Program-made: the position numbers and the translations under genes | The notes under the pieces: generated by a model | What the model saw: only the letters and a program-made list of their open reading frames with translations | The model's database searches: none | Told to the model about the DNA's origin: nothing | Origin: Bacteroides sp. CAG:709 | Lineage (GTDB): Bacteria; Bacteroidota; Bacteroidia; Bacteroidales; UBA932 | Assembly: GCA_000434935.1 (NCBI GenBank) | Contig: FR882198.1 | Span: 17,909-81,908 of the forward strand | Length of the DNA stretch: 64,000 nucleotides | Reading direction: 5' to 3' | Shown: one piece after another, positions 21,944-30,493 of the stretch | Position numbering within the stretch: the stretch's first letter is position 1 | How the letters are laid out: each line of letters begins with the position of its first letter

Positions 21944-22129
21944 GTCGGGACGCGGCCACGCTCCATTTTTGGAGAGGCTGATTTTCAATGATTTATAAAA
22001 CAGGGCGTGGAAACGCAGCCATTTTTTGGCCACGTTTCCCAGTCTTTTTTGGGCCACGTTTCCACGCCCTCTCCATTATAATATCTAATTATCAATAAGT
22101 TACAAATTTGCCGGTGGCCGCGTCCCGAC
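21944..22129. repeat. 186-bp nested palindromic element
   Basis: Outer perfect 16-bp inverted repeats (GTCGGGACGCGGCCAC at 21944-21959 and its complement at 22114-22129) enclose GGAGAGG/CCTCTCC (21971, 22068) and a perfect 14-bp pair AGGGCGTGGAAACG/CGTTTCCACGCCCT (22002, 22057). GGCCACGTTTCC also occurs twice (22028, 22052), giving alternative pairing partners. No open reading frame is convincing. It looks like a MITE-like or structured-RNA element. It begins 37 bases after the nuclease stop, so it may also terminate that operon. Confidence 0.7.
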
Positions 22130-22171
22130 TGGGTTCCGCGAGGTTCATGCCGTGCTTATGTCACCCCGCAC

Positions 22172-22363
22172 TGAACAAGTTGGCATGAGACCGGCACTCA
22201 GTTTTTTCACGTTACTAACTGATTATTAAATAGTTACAACCATTATTCATAACAAATAACCTTGCCAACTCCCATGTTTTTTCATGAGACTTGGCAGGGA
22301 TACTTTTTCGTAATTCACTGACACACTGCCATTTAGCCAAATACCATTCTGCCAACTTGTTCA
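22172..22363. repeat. 192-bp repeat element, copy 1, with terminal inverted repeats
   Basis: Bounded by a perfect 14-bp terminal inverted repeat (TGAACAAGTTGGCA and its complement). Inside is a hairpin TGCCAACTCCCATG...CATGAGACTTGGCA (12 of 14 paired). It is roughly 80-85% identical by eye to copy 2 at 22686-22877 and has the same length. Similarity continues a little outside both ends, for example TGTCACCCCGCAC on the left and GAAAT on the right. No coding potential is seen. Confidence 0.75.
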
Positions 22364-22404
22364 GAAATTCAGCCAGTGGCCGCGCCACACCAAAAATCTA
22401 ACGC

Positions 22405-22475
22405 GCGGTTACCTCCCGCCGGACCTGCGGGGAGCTGGAGGAAAGGGCTCTCCTCGGACCGACGAGGATAACCGC
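22405..22475. repeat. Inverted repeat / hairpin in GC-rich spacer
   Basis: GCGGTTA-CCTC (22405) pairs with GAGG-A-TAACCGC (22464), closing a GC-rich loop with further internal complementarity. It lies between the two copies of the 192-bp element. It may be part of a structured RNA or of a larger mobile unit; no gene is seen. Confidence 0.45.
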
Positions 22476-22548
22476 TTACTCACCTGAATTTTATGAGGCC
22501 TGGCACGAGCATATTTCCATAACTGAAAGACCCTATGGCAGAGAAGCC

Positions 22549-22662
22549 CCGGCGGGGGTGGCGGCTCTGGAGGCATGGTCGCCCATGACCTTGTGAATGG
22601 GTGGCAGGCGGCAGCCTGACGGGATGAGCGCAGCGAACCTCCAGAGGTGCCACCCCCGCCGG
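22549..22662. repeat. Imperfect 25-bp inverted repeat in GC-rich spacer
   Basis: The arm at 22549-22573 (CCGGCGGGGGTGGCGG...) is complementary to 22638-22662 at 23 of 25 positions. A 64-base loop lies between, with its own CCCA/TGGG and AGGCGGCAGCCT small palindromes. It ends 23 bases before copy 2 of the 192-bp element. Confidence 0.6.
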
Positions 22663-22685
22663 AGCGTGCTAATGTCACCCCGCAC

Positions 22686-22877
22686 TGAACAAGTTGGCAT
22701 GGGACCGGGCCCCACATTTTCCGCATTACCTGCTGATTATTAGCCAGTTACAACCATTTTTCACAACAAATATCCCTGCCGACTCCCATGTTTTTTCATG
22801 AGACTTGGCAGGGATACTTTCTCGTAACTCACTGACACGCCACCACTTATCCAAATATCATCATGCCAACTTATTCA
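22686..22877. repeat. 192-bp repeat element, copy 2, with terminal inverted repeats
   Basis: Terminal repeats TGAACAAGTTGGCA and TGCCAACTTATTCA (13 of 14 paired). The central hairpin CCCATGTTTTTTCATGAG is conserved exactly with copy 1. It ends 56 bases past the stop codon of the oxidoreductase gene, which is transcribed toward it, so its hairpins may also act as terminators. Confidence 0.75.
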
Positions 22878-22933
22878 GAAATCAAGCACACGGTGACACG
22901 TATCGCGGAATGGCTATCGGGAACTGAAGAAAT

Positions 22934-24364
22934 CTACTTCGACACGTCGACCTTCTTGTGGGAAAGGCGGCTCTTCTCGGCACGGAAGCCCATTACATGG
23001 CTTTCGATGGAAGCATCGATGGTGCTGGTGAGCTTGTCCGGATCCTGCCATGAGACAGATTCGAGGAAATCACATACCAGTGCCATGTCTCCGCCGCCAT
23101 GTCCGGAACCCTTGTACTCAGGGATATCGGAAAGCTTCTTGTTCCAGAGATATTTCTTGTTGCTGCGGAACTCATATACCGTAAACTCGGAGCCGTTGCC
23201 TTCGATGTAGCCGGTCGTACCCATGATACGTGTACGGCGACCGCCGAACGGTGTGAACGCTTCCATGGAGAACGCTGCCGTAGTACCGTCTTCGAACACC
23301 ATCTCGCTCACGAAATGATCCGGCTGGTTGTTGTCGCAATGATAGACACATCTTCCCCAGAGATTGTCCGGGTCAGAAATCTTGCTCATGATTTCCGCCT
23401 CATCCCTGGAATTCTTCAGGTCGAACACACCGAGATGTTGCTTTCTTCTCACATAGACATCAATTGCCGAGAACGGGCATGTGCTTTCATGAGGACATCC
23501 GTCCGTGCAACGCATCGGAGCTCCCTCCGGGGCATTTTCAGCCTTGAACCAGGTGAGCGAACCATCAGCCACGATGCTCTTGCATGGTTTCCCTACGAAC
23601 CAACGCAGAATATCCAGGTCATGGCAACTCTTGGCCAGGATTATAGGCGTGGTCTTGTTCGAATCACGCCAGTTTCCGCGCACGTATGAATGCGCCATGT
23701 GGCGGCACTCGATAGGCTCCATATGCTGGATACTGATGACCTTGCCGATCATGCCGGCATTGAGCGCGGAATACATTGCCCTGAAATATGGGCTGTAGCG
23801 AAGGACATGGCAGACAGCTACGATGCGGCCGTATTTGTGAGCCTGCTTCGCAATGTCGGTACACTCCTTCTCCGTCTGCGCCACTGGCTTTTCAAGAAGG
23901 CAGTCATATCCCCATTCCAATGCCTTCATACATGGAGCGTGATGGACATCGTCAGGTGTCGAAATCACCACTGCATCAGCGAATTTAGGAACAGTGAACA
24001 CCTCGCTCCAGTCACCGAAACGATGTTCTTCAGGAATGCCGAACTTGTCGCCCATGGCATTTTTCCGGCTTTCGCGGATATCGGAAACGCCTACAATCTG
24101 CATACATTCAGGGAACATCTTGGCATACTTGGCATAAGTGCGGCCACGGTTGCCGGCGCCGATGATGATAACCTTTACAGGTCCGTTCTTGACATTTGCC
24201 TTGAGCCCTTTTACAGGGAAATCAAGTTCCGCATCTGTAGATGCCGGCGATTCAGATCCAAGTCCGATAGCCTTGCCGGCAGCTTTTACAGTCTCGCCGG
24301 TTCCGAGAAATGTAGCTCCGGCAGTAATGACGCCGAGACTCTTGAGAAATTCCTTTCGATTCAT
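22934..24364 (-). CDS. Exported Gfo/Idh/MocA-family oxidoreductase
   Basis: A 476-residue NAD(P)-dependent oxidoreductase. An N-terminal export-like signal (MNRKEFLKSLGVITAGATFLG, Tat-like but with only one Arg) is followed by a Rossmann fold (VIIIGAGNRGRTYAKY). The EKP catalytic motif (LLEKPVAQTEKE) and the CHVLRYSP segment come next, and a C-terminal alpha/beta substrate domain completes it. A Cys cluster (CTDGCPHESTC, about 275-285) is seen. It lies 29 bases after a GH125 alpha-mannosidase gene, so a role in modifying a released sugar is plausible. Members near glycosidases sometimes work as NAD-dependent glycosidases or sugar oxidoreductases, but the sequence does not show the GH109 arrangement clearly. 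The substrate is unknown. Confidence 0.85.
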   Translation of the reverse strand: MNRKEFLKSLGVITAGATFLGTGETVKAAGKAIGLGSESPASTDAELDFPVKGLKANVKNGPVKVIIIGAGNRGRTYAKYAKMFPECMQIVGVSDIRESRKNAMGDKFGIPEEHRFGDWSEVFTVPKFADAVVISTPDDVHHAPCMKALEWGYDCLLEKPVAQTEKECTDIAKQAHKYGRIVAVCHVLRYSPYFRAMYSALNAGMIGKVISIQHMEPIECRHMAHSYVRGNWRDSNKTTPIILAKSCHDLDILRWFVGKPCKSIVADGSLTWFKAENAPEGAPMRCTDGCPHESTCPFSAIDVYVRRKQHLGVFDLKNSRDEAEIMSKISDPDNLWGRCVYHCDNNQPDHFVSEMVFEDGTTAAFSMEAFTPFGGRRTRIMGTTGYIEGNGSEFTVYEFRSNKKYLWNKKLSDIPEYKGSGHGGGDMALVCDFLESVSWQDPDKLTSTIDASIESHVMGFRAEKSRLSHKKVDVSK

Positions 24365-24393
24365 AGTTCCAGTTTGTGTTTATTTAGTAATCC

Positions 24394-25797
24394 TTACTTA
24401 ATTGAATTCAGCAGATCAAGCTTGCCTTCGTCGATGAGATGGACAATCAGCTCACCGAAAAGGGTGTTGGCCCAGGCGAACCAAGAACGTGTGAAGTTTT
24501 CAGGATTGTCCTTGTGGAAAGTCTCATGGATGAAGCCGGTACCGGCATCGGTTTTCATCAATGTCTCGATGCACCATTTGATTTCCTTGTCATCGGTGGA
24601 AGTGAAAGCCTTCATCATGATACTCATCGGCCAAACCATGTCATAGCCCACATGAGGACCGCCGATACCCTCACCGGCCTTGCCCTTGAAGAAATACGGG
24701 TTGCTGCTGCTCCAGACGAACTTCCTGGTATTCTGCCAGATAGGATCATCAATGGACACGTCACCAAGATATGGGAGTGCCAGAAGGCTAGGCACATTGG
24801 CATCATCCATAAGGAACCTGTTGCCCATGCCATCCACCTCGAACGCATAAATCTTGCCGAACTCAGGATGTTCCACGACTGCATATTTCTTGATGGCGGC
24901 TTCCACCTCATCAGCAAGAGCGCGGCATTCCTTGGCAGTCTTCTTGTCTCTGTTCACCGTCTCCAGAATCTCGGCAGCCTTGCGCAATGACGTGACAGCG
25001 AAGAAGTTGGAAGGAATCAGGAAGTCAAATGTGGTGGCATCGTCAGAAGGTCTGAAAGAAGAAACGATCAAGCCGACAGGCTTCACCGGATTGCCATAGC
25101 CCATGCAGCATTTGGTATCAAGCTGACGCTCGGTCTCACGCATGAAACTATATGAGCCGAGACCGTTCTTGCGCTGCTGTTCCTTCATGACTTTCAATAT
25201 CTTGCCAATGGCCTCTTTCCATGTGGCATCGAAAATGGAGTCATCGCCGGTAACCTTCCAATACTGGTAGGCCAGACGGATAGGATAGCATTGCGAGTCA
25301 ATTTCCCATTTGCGCTCGAAAACATTGGGATTCATCTCGGTAATATCATTGACAGCGCCGTCGCCGGTAGGACCGTCATTGAAAGCATTGGCATAAGGGT
25401 CAATGCAGATGAGCGAAAACTGGCAGCGGATCACGCCTTCAAGCATCTGCCTGAGATGCTCGTCCTCGTTGGCGAAACGCACGTACGGCCAGACCTGCGC
25501 TCCGGAATCGCGAAGCCACATGGCATGAATATCTCCCGTGTATACGAATGTCCTGAAGTTTCCGTTTTCGTCTTTGCCGAAGTGCACAGTAGTGTCAAGA
25601 GTATTGGAAAAACAGTTGCCGAACATCCATCTCAGATATGGGTTCTTCAGCTGCGACTGCACTTCAACTATTTTATTTTCAATAACTTCTGAAGAGAACA
25701 GGCGATTTTCTTTGGCCGGACGCTGCGATGTATAGTCAGTAGCGCCAAGGGAAAGTGATGCACTTGCGACTGCAAGAGACAATAAGATTTTCTTCAT
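24394..25797 (-). CDS. GH125 exo-alpha-1,6-mannosidase
   Basis: A 467-residue secreted enzyme (signal peptide MKKILLSLAVASASLSLGA) with the all-alpha (alpha/alpha)6 barrel of GH125. Recognisable family segments are TGDIHAMWLRDSGAQVWPY, EMNPNVFERKWEIDSQCYP, PVGLIVSSFRPSDDA, GIGGPHVGYDMVWPMSI and GFIHETFHKDNP. GH125 enzymes are inverting and remove terminal alpha-1,6-linked mannose from mannan and N-glycan cores, using an Asp acid and a Glu base. It is the first gene of a two-gene unit with the oxidoreductase and has its own promoter. The mannan-type locus at 30895-43719 supplies GH99 and GH92, so the two loci probably cooperate. Length is normal. Confidence 0.94.
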   Translation of the reverse strand: MKKILLSLAVASASLSLGATDYTSQRPAKENRLFSSEVIENKIVEVQSQLKNPYLRWMFGNCFSNTLDTTVHFGKDENGNFRTFVYTGDIHAMWLRDSGAQVWPYVRFANEDEHLRQMLEGVIRCQFSLICIDPYANAFNDGPTGDGAVNDITEMNPNVFERKWEIDSQCYPIRLAYQYWKVTGDDSIFDATWKEAIGKILKVMKEQQRKNGLGSYSFMRETERQLDTKCCMGYGNPVKPVGLIVSSFRPSDDATTFDFLIPSNFFAVTSLRKAAEILETVNRDKKTAKECRALADEVEAAIKKYAVVEHPEFGKIYAFEVDGMGNRFLMDDANVPSLLALPYLGDVSIDDPIWQNTRKFVWSSSNPYFFKGKAGEGIGGPHVGYDMVWPMSIMMKAFTSTDDKEIKWCIETLMKTDAGTGFIHETFHKDNPENFTRSWFAWANTLFGELIVHLIDEGKLDLLNSIK

Positions 25798-25834
25798 AAT
25801 GATTTATTCAGTTCAATGTTATTAAACAAACATG

Positions 25835-25866
25835 CAATATTACGAAAAAAACGTCAGTGTATCAAG
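25835..25866 (-). promoter_or_regulatory. Promoter of the GH125 unit
   Basis: Minus strand: CTTG (25866-25863), 20 bases, TAATATTG (25842-25835; 7 of 8 to TAnnTTTG), about 38 bases before the GH125 start codon. Confidence 0.55.
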
Positions 25867-25891
25867 ACTCGGGGCATGTACAACCGAGAAA

Positions 25892-25918
25892 ACCCGCATC
25901 GTTTATACCGATGCGGGT
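25892..25918 (-). terminator. Terminator after tRNA-Arg
   Basis: A 10-bp perfect stem (ACCCGCATCG and complement) with a 7-base loop, followed on the minus strand by TTTTC. It lies 6 bases past the tRNA 3' end and closes the yceD-rpmF-tRNA unit. Confidence 0.8.
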
Positions 25919-25924
25919 CTCATG

Positions 25925-25996
25925 TAGCCCCGACAGGAATCGAACCTGTATTTAAAGTTTAGGAAACTTCCGTTCTATCCGTTGAACTACAGGGCC
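25925..25996 (-). tRNA. tRNA-Arg (anticodon CCT)
   Basis: Cloverleaf read on the minus strand: acceptor GGCCCTG with CGGGGCT, D-stem GTTC/GAAC, anticodon stem GAAGT/ACTTT with loop TTCCTAA (anticodon CCT, reading AGG), and T-stem ACAGG/CCTGT with loop TTCGATT. The discriminator base is A; CCA is not encoded. It follows rpmF after 17 bases and is probably cut from the same transcript. Confidence 0.95.
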
Positions 25997-26013
25997 ATTA
26001 TTGAGAAAGAAGC

Positions 26014-26199
26014 TTATTCAGCGACTTTCTTCTCGATGATCTGACGGCCTCTGTAGAAGCCACACTCAGGACATACTCTGTGATACATTACTGTAGCACC
26101 GCAATTAGGGCATGTTGCGAGAGTCGGAACAGCAGCGAAGTCGTGTGTTCTTCTCTTGTCCCTTCTTTGCTTTGAAAGTTTGTGTTTCGGATGTGCCAT
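26014..26199 (-). CDS. rpmF: 50S ribosomal protein L32
   Basis: A 61-residue large-subunit protein: MAHPKHKLSKQRRDKRRTH followed by a zinc ribbon CPNC...CPEC. It lies downstream of yceD, the usual bacterial arrangement (yceD-rpmF), and upstream of tRNA-Arg. All four zinc-ligand cysteines are present. Confidence 0.98.
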   Translation of the reverse strand: MAHPKHKLSKQRRDKRRTHDFAAVPTLATCPNCGATVMYHRVCPECGFYRGRQIIEKKVAE

Positions 26200-26240
26200 T
26201 GTTATATAACTTTTAAAATTTTATTCAATTCCGTGCTCTC

Positions 26241-26789
26241 TCAATCCAATTTCAACCCCTTGAGCACTGCAAAAGGATTGTAAGTGTCATCCTTGTCTTC
26301 AACCGGACTGTCCGGGATTTCCACCGCTTCACCGCTCAGATACCTGAGGGCCGCCGGATTACATCCCCCGTCTTCATGAATTCTCTGCATAGGCAGCGCC
26401 AGATAAGCAAAATCATATACCGTCTGGCTCAAATCCATGTCGGAACCGTCTTCCGGAAGATAAATCACTTCCCTCTCATCGTCCCCGACGACAGTTTCTT
26501 CGGACGAAACCGGCTCATCACCGAATTTCACGCTGAGCTTCGCTTCTGCCGAAACAGGCAGCGTCACATCTTCCATACATCTGTCGCACGGCACCGTGAG
26601 GTTTCCCTCAATTTCGCAGTCAATCCCGAGATAACTCCCGGACTTTTCCACTTCCGCCCTGACAACGATGTCAGCATCAATGATATCAGCGTTTCCGAAC
26701 TTCTTGAAGAACTCCATCCCAGCGTGCCATGAAAAGGATGTCCTTCCTGGCTTCAATCCATTCAAAGGTATGATAAATTCGTCTGTCAT
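26241..26789 (-). CDS. yceD: YceD/DUF177 family protein
   Basis: A 182-residue cytoplasmic protein with the DUF177 core: a beta-rich N-terminus, then GNLTVPCDRCMEDVTLPV (the conserved CxRC) and an acidic C-terminal half (GDDEREVIYLPEDGSDMDLSQ). Homologues are encoded next to rpmF across bacteria; the E. coli and plant relatives are linked to 23S rRNA accumulation. The start ATG follows GGAG closely. It is co-transcribed with rpmF, 41 bases away. Confidence 0.9.
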   Translation of the reverse strand: MTDEFIIPLNGLKPGRTSFSWHAGMEFFKKFGNADIIDADIVVRAEVEKSGSYLGIDCEIEGNLTVPCDRCMEDVTLPVSAEAKLSVKFGDEPVSSEETVVGDDEREVIYLPEDGSDMDLSQTVYDFAYLALPMQRIHEDGGCNPAALRYLSGEAVEIPDSPVEDKDDTYNPFAVLKGLKLD

Positions 26790-26814
26790 TCTCCTATAAA
26801 CAGATTTGGGGTTG

Positions 26815-26845
26815 CAAAGGTAATAAAAACTTTTGGAATATCAAT
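26815..26845 (-). promoter_or_regulatory. Promoter of yceD-rpmF-tRNA-Arg
   Basis: Minus strand: ATTG (26845-26842), 19 bases, then TACCTTTG (26822-26815), a full match to TAnnTTTG. The -33 box overlaps the stop codon of typA. Confidence 0.65.
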
Positions 26846-28643
26846 CCTCATCTCCGCTTTTTCTTTTCCTTTCTATAGGATCAAGCAAAATCTTGCGGAT
26901 TCTGAGGTGGTGAGGTGTCACCTCAACCAGTTCATCTTCATTGATATACTCAAGCATTTCCTCCAATGACATCTTGATTGCCGGAGGCAGGACAATCTTC
27001 TCGTCACTACCTGCCGCACGCACGTTCGTCAGCTTTTTGGTCTTGCAGATGTTCACATTCAGGTCACGGTCACGGGTATGCTCGCCGACAACCTCGCCCG
27101 CATAGATTTCCTCACCCGGATCAACGAAGAACTTGCCCCTGTCCAGAAGTTTGTTCATGGAGTATGCGATAGCCTCGCCTGTCTCCAGCGATACGAGCGA
27201 ACCATTGGTACGGTGCTCAATATCACCCTTGTACGGCTGGTAATCCTTGAATCTGTGGGCCACGACAGCCTCTCCCTGGGATGCGGTAAGAAGGTTGCTC
27301 CTGAGTCCCATTAGACCACGTGTAGGAATCTCGAATTCCAGAAGCGTCCTGTCCCCCCTAGGCTCCATGTGGATGAGAGCGGCCTTGCGCCTTGTGGAAA
27401 TCTCGATGGCGGCACCGACGAACTGCTCCGGAACCTCGATGCTGAGTTCCTCGATAGGCTCACATCTCTGGCCATTGATGGTCTTGTCGAGCACCTTAGG
27501 CTGACCTACCTGAAGCTCGAAACCTTCCCTTCTCATTTCTTCAATGAGCACGGACAAATGAAGGACACCACGTCCGAAAACCACGAAAGAATCTGCATTG
27601 AGCCCCGGCTTTACGCGAAGCGCGAGATTCTTCTCAAGCTCCTTGTCCAGACGCTCCTTGATATGTCTTGATGTAACGAACTTGCCGTCTTTTCCGAAGA
27701 ACGGGGAATTGTTGATAGTGAAGAGCATGCTCATCGTAGGCTCGTCAATGGCGATCGGAGGAAGCGCCTCCGGATTCTCGAAATCTGCAATCGTATCGCC
27801 GATCTCGAAGCCGTCTATTCCTACTACCGCGCAGATATCACCGCACTGTACCTCCTGAACCTCTTTCTTTCCAAGTCCGTCGAATACCAAAAGCTGCTTG
27901 ATTTTCTTCTTCTCAATACGGTCATATCTCTTGCAAAGGCTCACGTTCATGCCGGTCACAAGCTTGCCCCTGGTAATCCTGCCGACAGCGATACGGCCCA
28001 CGTATGGAGAATATTCAAGTGAAGATATCAGCATCTGCGGGGTGCCTTCCACCTCTGCAGGAGCAGGTATCTCTTCCAGGATGGCATCCAGAAGCGGCGT
28101 GATGTTGTCAGTCGGTTTTTTCCAGTCGGTAGACATCCATCCCTGCTTGGCGCTGCCGAAAATCGTGCGGAAATCAAGCTGGTCCTCATTGGCATTGAGG
28201 GAGAACATGAGGTCGAAGACCTCTTCCTGGACCTCGTCCGGACGGCAGTTCGGCTTGTCGACCTTGTTCACTACGACAATCGGTTTCTTGCCCATGCTGA
28301 GCGCTTTCTGGAGCACGAACCTCGTCTGGGGCATGCAGCCCTCGAATGCGTCCACGAGAAGCAGGACACCATCAGCCATATTCAGCACACGTTCCACCTC
28401 TCCACCGAAATCACTATGGCCCGGAGTATCTATAATATTGATTTTTACACCCTTGTAAACTACAGAGACATTCTTCGCGAGGATGGTAATACCTCTTTCC
28501 CTTTCAATGTCATTGTTGTCGAGAATCAATTCACCGAGATTTTCAGGCTGCCTGACGAGGTTTGCCTGGTAAATCATGCGGTCCACGATGGTTGTCTTGC
28601 CGTGGTCGACATGCGCGATAATCGCAATGTTCCTAACGTCCAT
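26841..28643 (-). CDS. typA: Ribosome-associated GTPase TypA/BipA
   Basis: A 600-residue translational GTPase. G motifs are intact: AHVDHGKTT (G1), DTPGHSDF (G3) and NKVDK (G4), with the switch sequence [11 protein letters not shown]-like domains II, III and V follow, then the TypA-specific C-terminal domain (ends RKSGDED). It binds the 70S ribosome and helps late 50S assembly and stress adaptation (known from E. coli BipA). It is divergent from guaA, with both genes sharing a 102-base intergenic region. The start is supported by [16 protein letters not shown]. Confidence 0.98.
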   Translation of the reverse strand: MDVRNIAIIAHVDHGKTTIVDRMIYQANLVRQPENLGELILDNNDIERERGITILAKNVSVVYKGVKINIIDTPGHSDFGGEVERVLNMADGVLLLVDAFEGCMPQTRFVLQKALSMGKKPIVVVNKVDKPNCRPDEVQEEVFDLMFSLNANEDQLDFRTIFGSAKQGWMSTDWKKPTDNITPLLDAILEEIPAPAEVEGTPQMLISSLEYSPYVGRIAVGRITRGKLVTGMNVSLCKRYDRIEKKKIKQLLVFDGLGKKEVQEVQCGDICAVVGIDGFEIGDTIADFENPEALPPIAIDEPTMSMLFTINNSPFFGKDGKFVTSRHIKERLDKELEKNLALRVKPGLNADSFVVFGRGVLHLSVLIEEMRREGFELQVGQPKVLDKTINGQRCEPIEELSIEVPEQFVGAAIEISTRRKAALIHMEPRGDRTLLEFEIPTRGLMGLRSNLLTASQGEAVVAHRFKDYQPYKGDIEHRTNGSLVSLETGEAIAYSMNKLLDRGKFFVDPGEEIYAGEVVGEHTRDRDLNVNICKTKKLTNVRAAGSDEKIVLPPAIKMSLEEMLEYINEDELVEVTPHHLRIRKILLDPIERKRKSGDED

Positions 28644-28678
28644 AAACTTACTTCTTTTTTTCCTCTAATACAGAAATG

Positions 28679-28686
28679 CAAAATTA
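28679..28686 (-). promoter_or_regulatory. -7 element of the typA promoter
   Basis: TAATTTTG on the minus strand is a full match to TAnnTTTG, 36 bases upstream of the typA start. No good -33 TTTG is seen at the expected distance. Confidence 0.5.
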
Positions 28687-28719
28687 CGCAATTCTTCGGT
28701 TTTAATGAACTTTTTATAT

Positions 28720-28727
28720 TATTTTTG
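28720..28727 (+). promoter_or_regulatory. -7 element of the guaA promoter
   Basis: TATTTTTG, a full match to TAnnTTTG, 19 bases before the guaA ATG, implying a short leader of about 10 bases. The -33 region (GGTTTTAA) is weak. Its position argues that in-frame sequence upstream of 28746 is not coding. Confidence 0.55.
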
Positions 28728-28745
28728 CAACAGAAAAGACTCATT

Positions 28746-30326
28746 ATGGAAAAAATCATCATTCTGGATGCAGGTTCTCAGGTGACGCAGCTTATCGGCC
28801 GGCGTCTGAGGGAACTGAATGTCTTCTGTGAAATCTACCCTTACAACAAGATGCCGGCTCTTGATCCGACCATCAAGGGTGTGATCATTTCAGGAAGCCC
28901 ATGTTCTGTAAGAGACGCAAATGCGCCTCAGATTAATCTTGACGGAATCAAAGGAAAACTCCCGCTTCTCGGAATTTGCTATGGTTCCCAATATCTTGCA
29001 GCCAAGTTCGGCGGAAAGGTAGAGGGCTCATTGGCAAGAGAATACGGAAGGGCAATGCTGAATATTGTCAATCCTGATTCGCCGCTGCTTCAGGGCGTGT
29101 CCGTTCATTCACAGGTCTGGATGTCACATGGCGACACCATCTCCCAGCTTCCGGAAGGAGCTGAAGTGATAGCTTCAACTGACGATGTGGTCAATGCAGC
29201 TTTCCATTTCAAGGGAGAGAACACTTACGCCGTGCAGTTCCACCCGGAGGTATTCCATTCCACCGAGGGCAGCAAGATGCTTGAGAACTTCGCTTTCAAC
29301 ATCTGCGGCTGCAAGGGTGACTGGACCCCGACGTCATTCATTGACGCGACAGTGGACGAGATTCGCGCACAGGTCGGCGACGACAAGGTCATTCTGGGAT
29401 TGAGCGGCGGCGTGGATTCCACAGTGGCTGCCGTGCTGCTGAACAAGGCCATCGGTCACAACCTCACATGTATCTTCGTAAACAACGGACTTCTCCGCAA
29501 AAACGAGTTCGAAGATGTGATGGAGTCTTATAAAGATATGGGACTCAATGTGATAGGGGCAGATGCTTCCAAGGAATTTCTCAACGCTCTTGCAGGAGTA
29601 ACAGATCCTGAGGAGAAGAGAAAAATCATCGGCAGACTCTTCGTGGAGACTTTCGACAAGTACGCCCACACCATCGAGAATGCCAAATGGCTGGCACAGG
29701 GCACGATTTATCCTGACGTCATAGAGTCAGCAGGTATACCGGGCATCGCTTCCAAGATCAAGTCACATCACAATGTGGGTGGTCTCCCTGAAAAGATGAA
29801 CCTGAAGATTGTGGAGCCGCTACGCATGCTTTTCAAGGATGAAGTGCGCAGAGTAGGACGTTCCCTCGGCATCAAGGAGGAGCTCGTAGGCCGTCATCCG
29901 TTCCCGGGACCGTCACTTGCAATCCGTATCATCGGCGACGTGACAGAGGAGAAACTCCGTGTATTGCGTGAAGCAGATGACATCTTCATCAAGAAATTGC
30001 GCAGTTATGACTGTACCGGCATGGGATTCCCTTCAGCATCCGACCCTCGCATCATGGCCACCAATCTTTATGATGCCGTATGGCAGGCCGGCGTGGTGCT
30101 TCTGCCTATCAAGAGCGTAGGCGTGATGGGTGACGAAAGGACATACGAGAATCCAGTTGCAATCCGCGCAGTGGTTTCAACTGATGCCATGACTGCCGAC
30201 TGGTTCCACTTCCCATACGATTTCCTCGCGAAAGTAAGCGACGACATCATCAACAAGGTGAGGGGCGTGAACCGCGTAGTGTACGACATCTCGTCAAAAC
30301 CACCTGCAACGATAGAGTGGGAATAA
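28746..30326 (+). CDS. guaA: GMP synthase (glutamine-hydrolysing)
   Basis: A 526-residue enzyme converting XMP, glutamine and ATP to GMP in the cytoplasm. The start is the ATG at 28746 ([12 protein letters not shown]); an open frame extends upstream into the typA gene on the opposite strand but lies before the promoter. The class I glutamine amidotransferase domain has the nucleophile in LGICYGSQ and the His/Glu pair in FHPEVFHS. The ATP-pyrophosphatase domain has the P-loop [11 protein letters not shown], and the C-terminal dimerisation domain ends KPPATIEWE. Length matches E. coli GuaA. No guanine riboswitch is visible in the short leader. Confidence 0.98.
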   Translation: MEKIIILDAGSQVTQLIGRRLRELNVFCEIYPYNKMPALDPTIKGVIISGSPCSVRDANAPQINLDGIKGKLPLLGICYGSQYLAAKFGGKVEGSLAREYGRAMLNIVNPDSPLLQGVSVHSQVWMSHGDTISQLPEGAEVIASTDDVVNAAFHFKGENTYAVQFHPEVFHSTEGSKMLENFAFNICGCKGDWTPTSFIDATVDEIRAQVGDDKVILGLSGGVDSTVAAVLLNKAIGHNLTCIFVNNGLLRKNEFEDVMESYKDMGLNVIGADASKEFLNALAGVTDPEEKRKIIGRLFVETFDKYAHTIENAKWLAQGTIYPDVIESAGIPGIASKIKSHHNVGGLPEKMNLKIVEPLRMLFKDEVRRVGRSLGIKEELVGRHPFPGPSLAIRIIGDVTEEKLRVLREADDIFIKKLRSYDCTGMGFPSASDPRIMATNLYDAVWQAGVVLLPIKSVGVMGDERTYENPVAIRAVVSTDAMTADWFHFPYDFLAKVSDDIINKVRGVNRVVYDISSKPPATIEWE

Positions 30327-30347
30327 AATAAAGATTTTCAATAGTTT

Positions 30348-30387
30348 AGACCATATTCCAGATACAACGGTGTCTGGGATATGGTCT
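30348..30387 (+). terminator. Terminator-like hairpin after guaA
   Basis: AGACCATATTCCAGA pairs with TCTGGGATATGGTCT (14 of 15) around a 10-base loop, 22 bases past the guaA stop. The following run GATTGTTTG is only moderately T-rich. Confidence 0.6.
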
Positions 30388-30493
30388 GATTGTTTGTGGG
30401 TGGTCAGGAATGGTTTGACACCTATTTTCAACACCTTTTAGCACCTCTTCTGTTTAATTATGGGAAGAATAATTATTGGAAATAGTTGCAGAT

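Noticed and set aside
22409..22726. Open frames in the GC-rich spacer
   Set aside because: Low-complexity Gly/Pro/Arg-rich translations across inverted repeats, no plausible start context; the structure is in the DNA, not the protein.
22934..24364. GH109 alpha-N-acetylgalactosaminidase
   Set aside because: The fold fits Gfo/Idh/MocA in general, but I do not see the GH109 pattern clearly enough to claim it.
23690..24646. 318-codon open frame on the plus strand
   Set aside because: Antisense to the oxidoreductase and GH125 genes; no recognisable domain.
28416..28745. N-terminal extension of guaA by 110 codons
   Set aside because: It overlaps typA on the other strand, precedes the guaA promoter, and the standard GuaA start [12 protein letters not shown] is at 28746.
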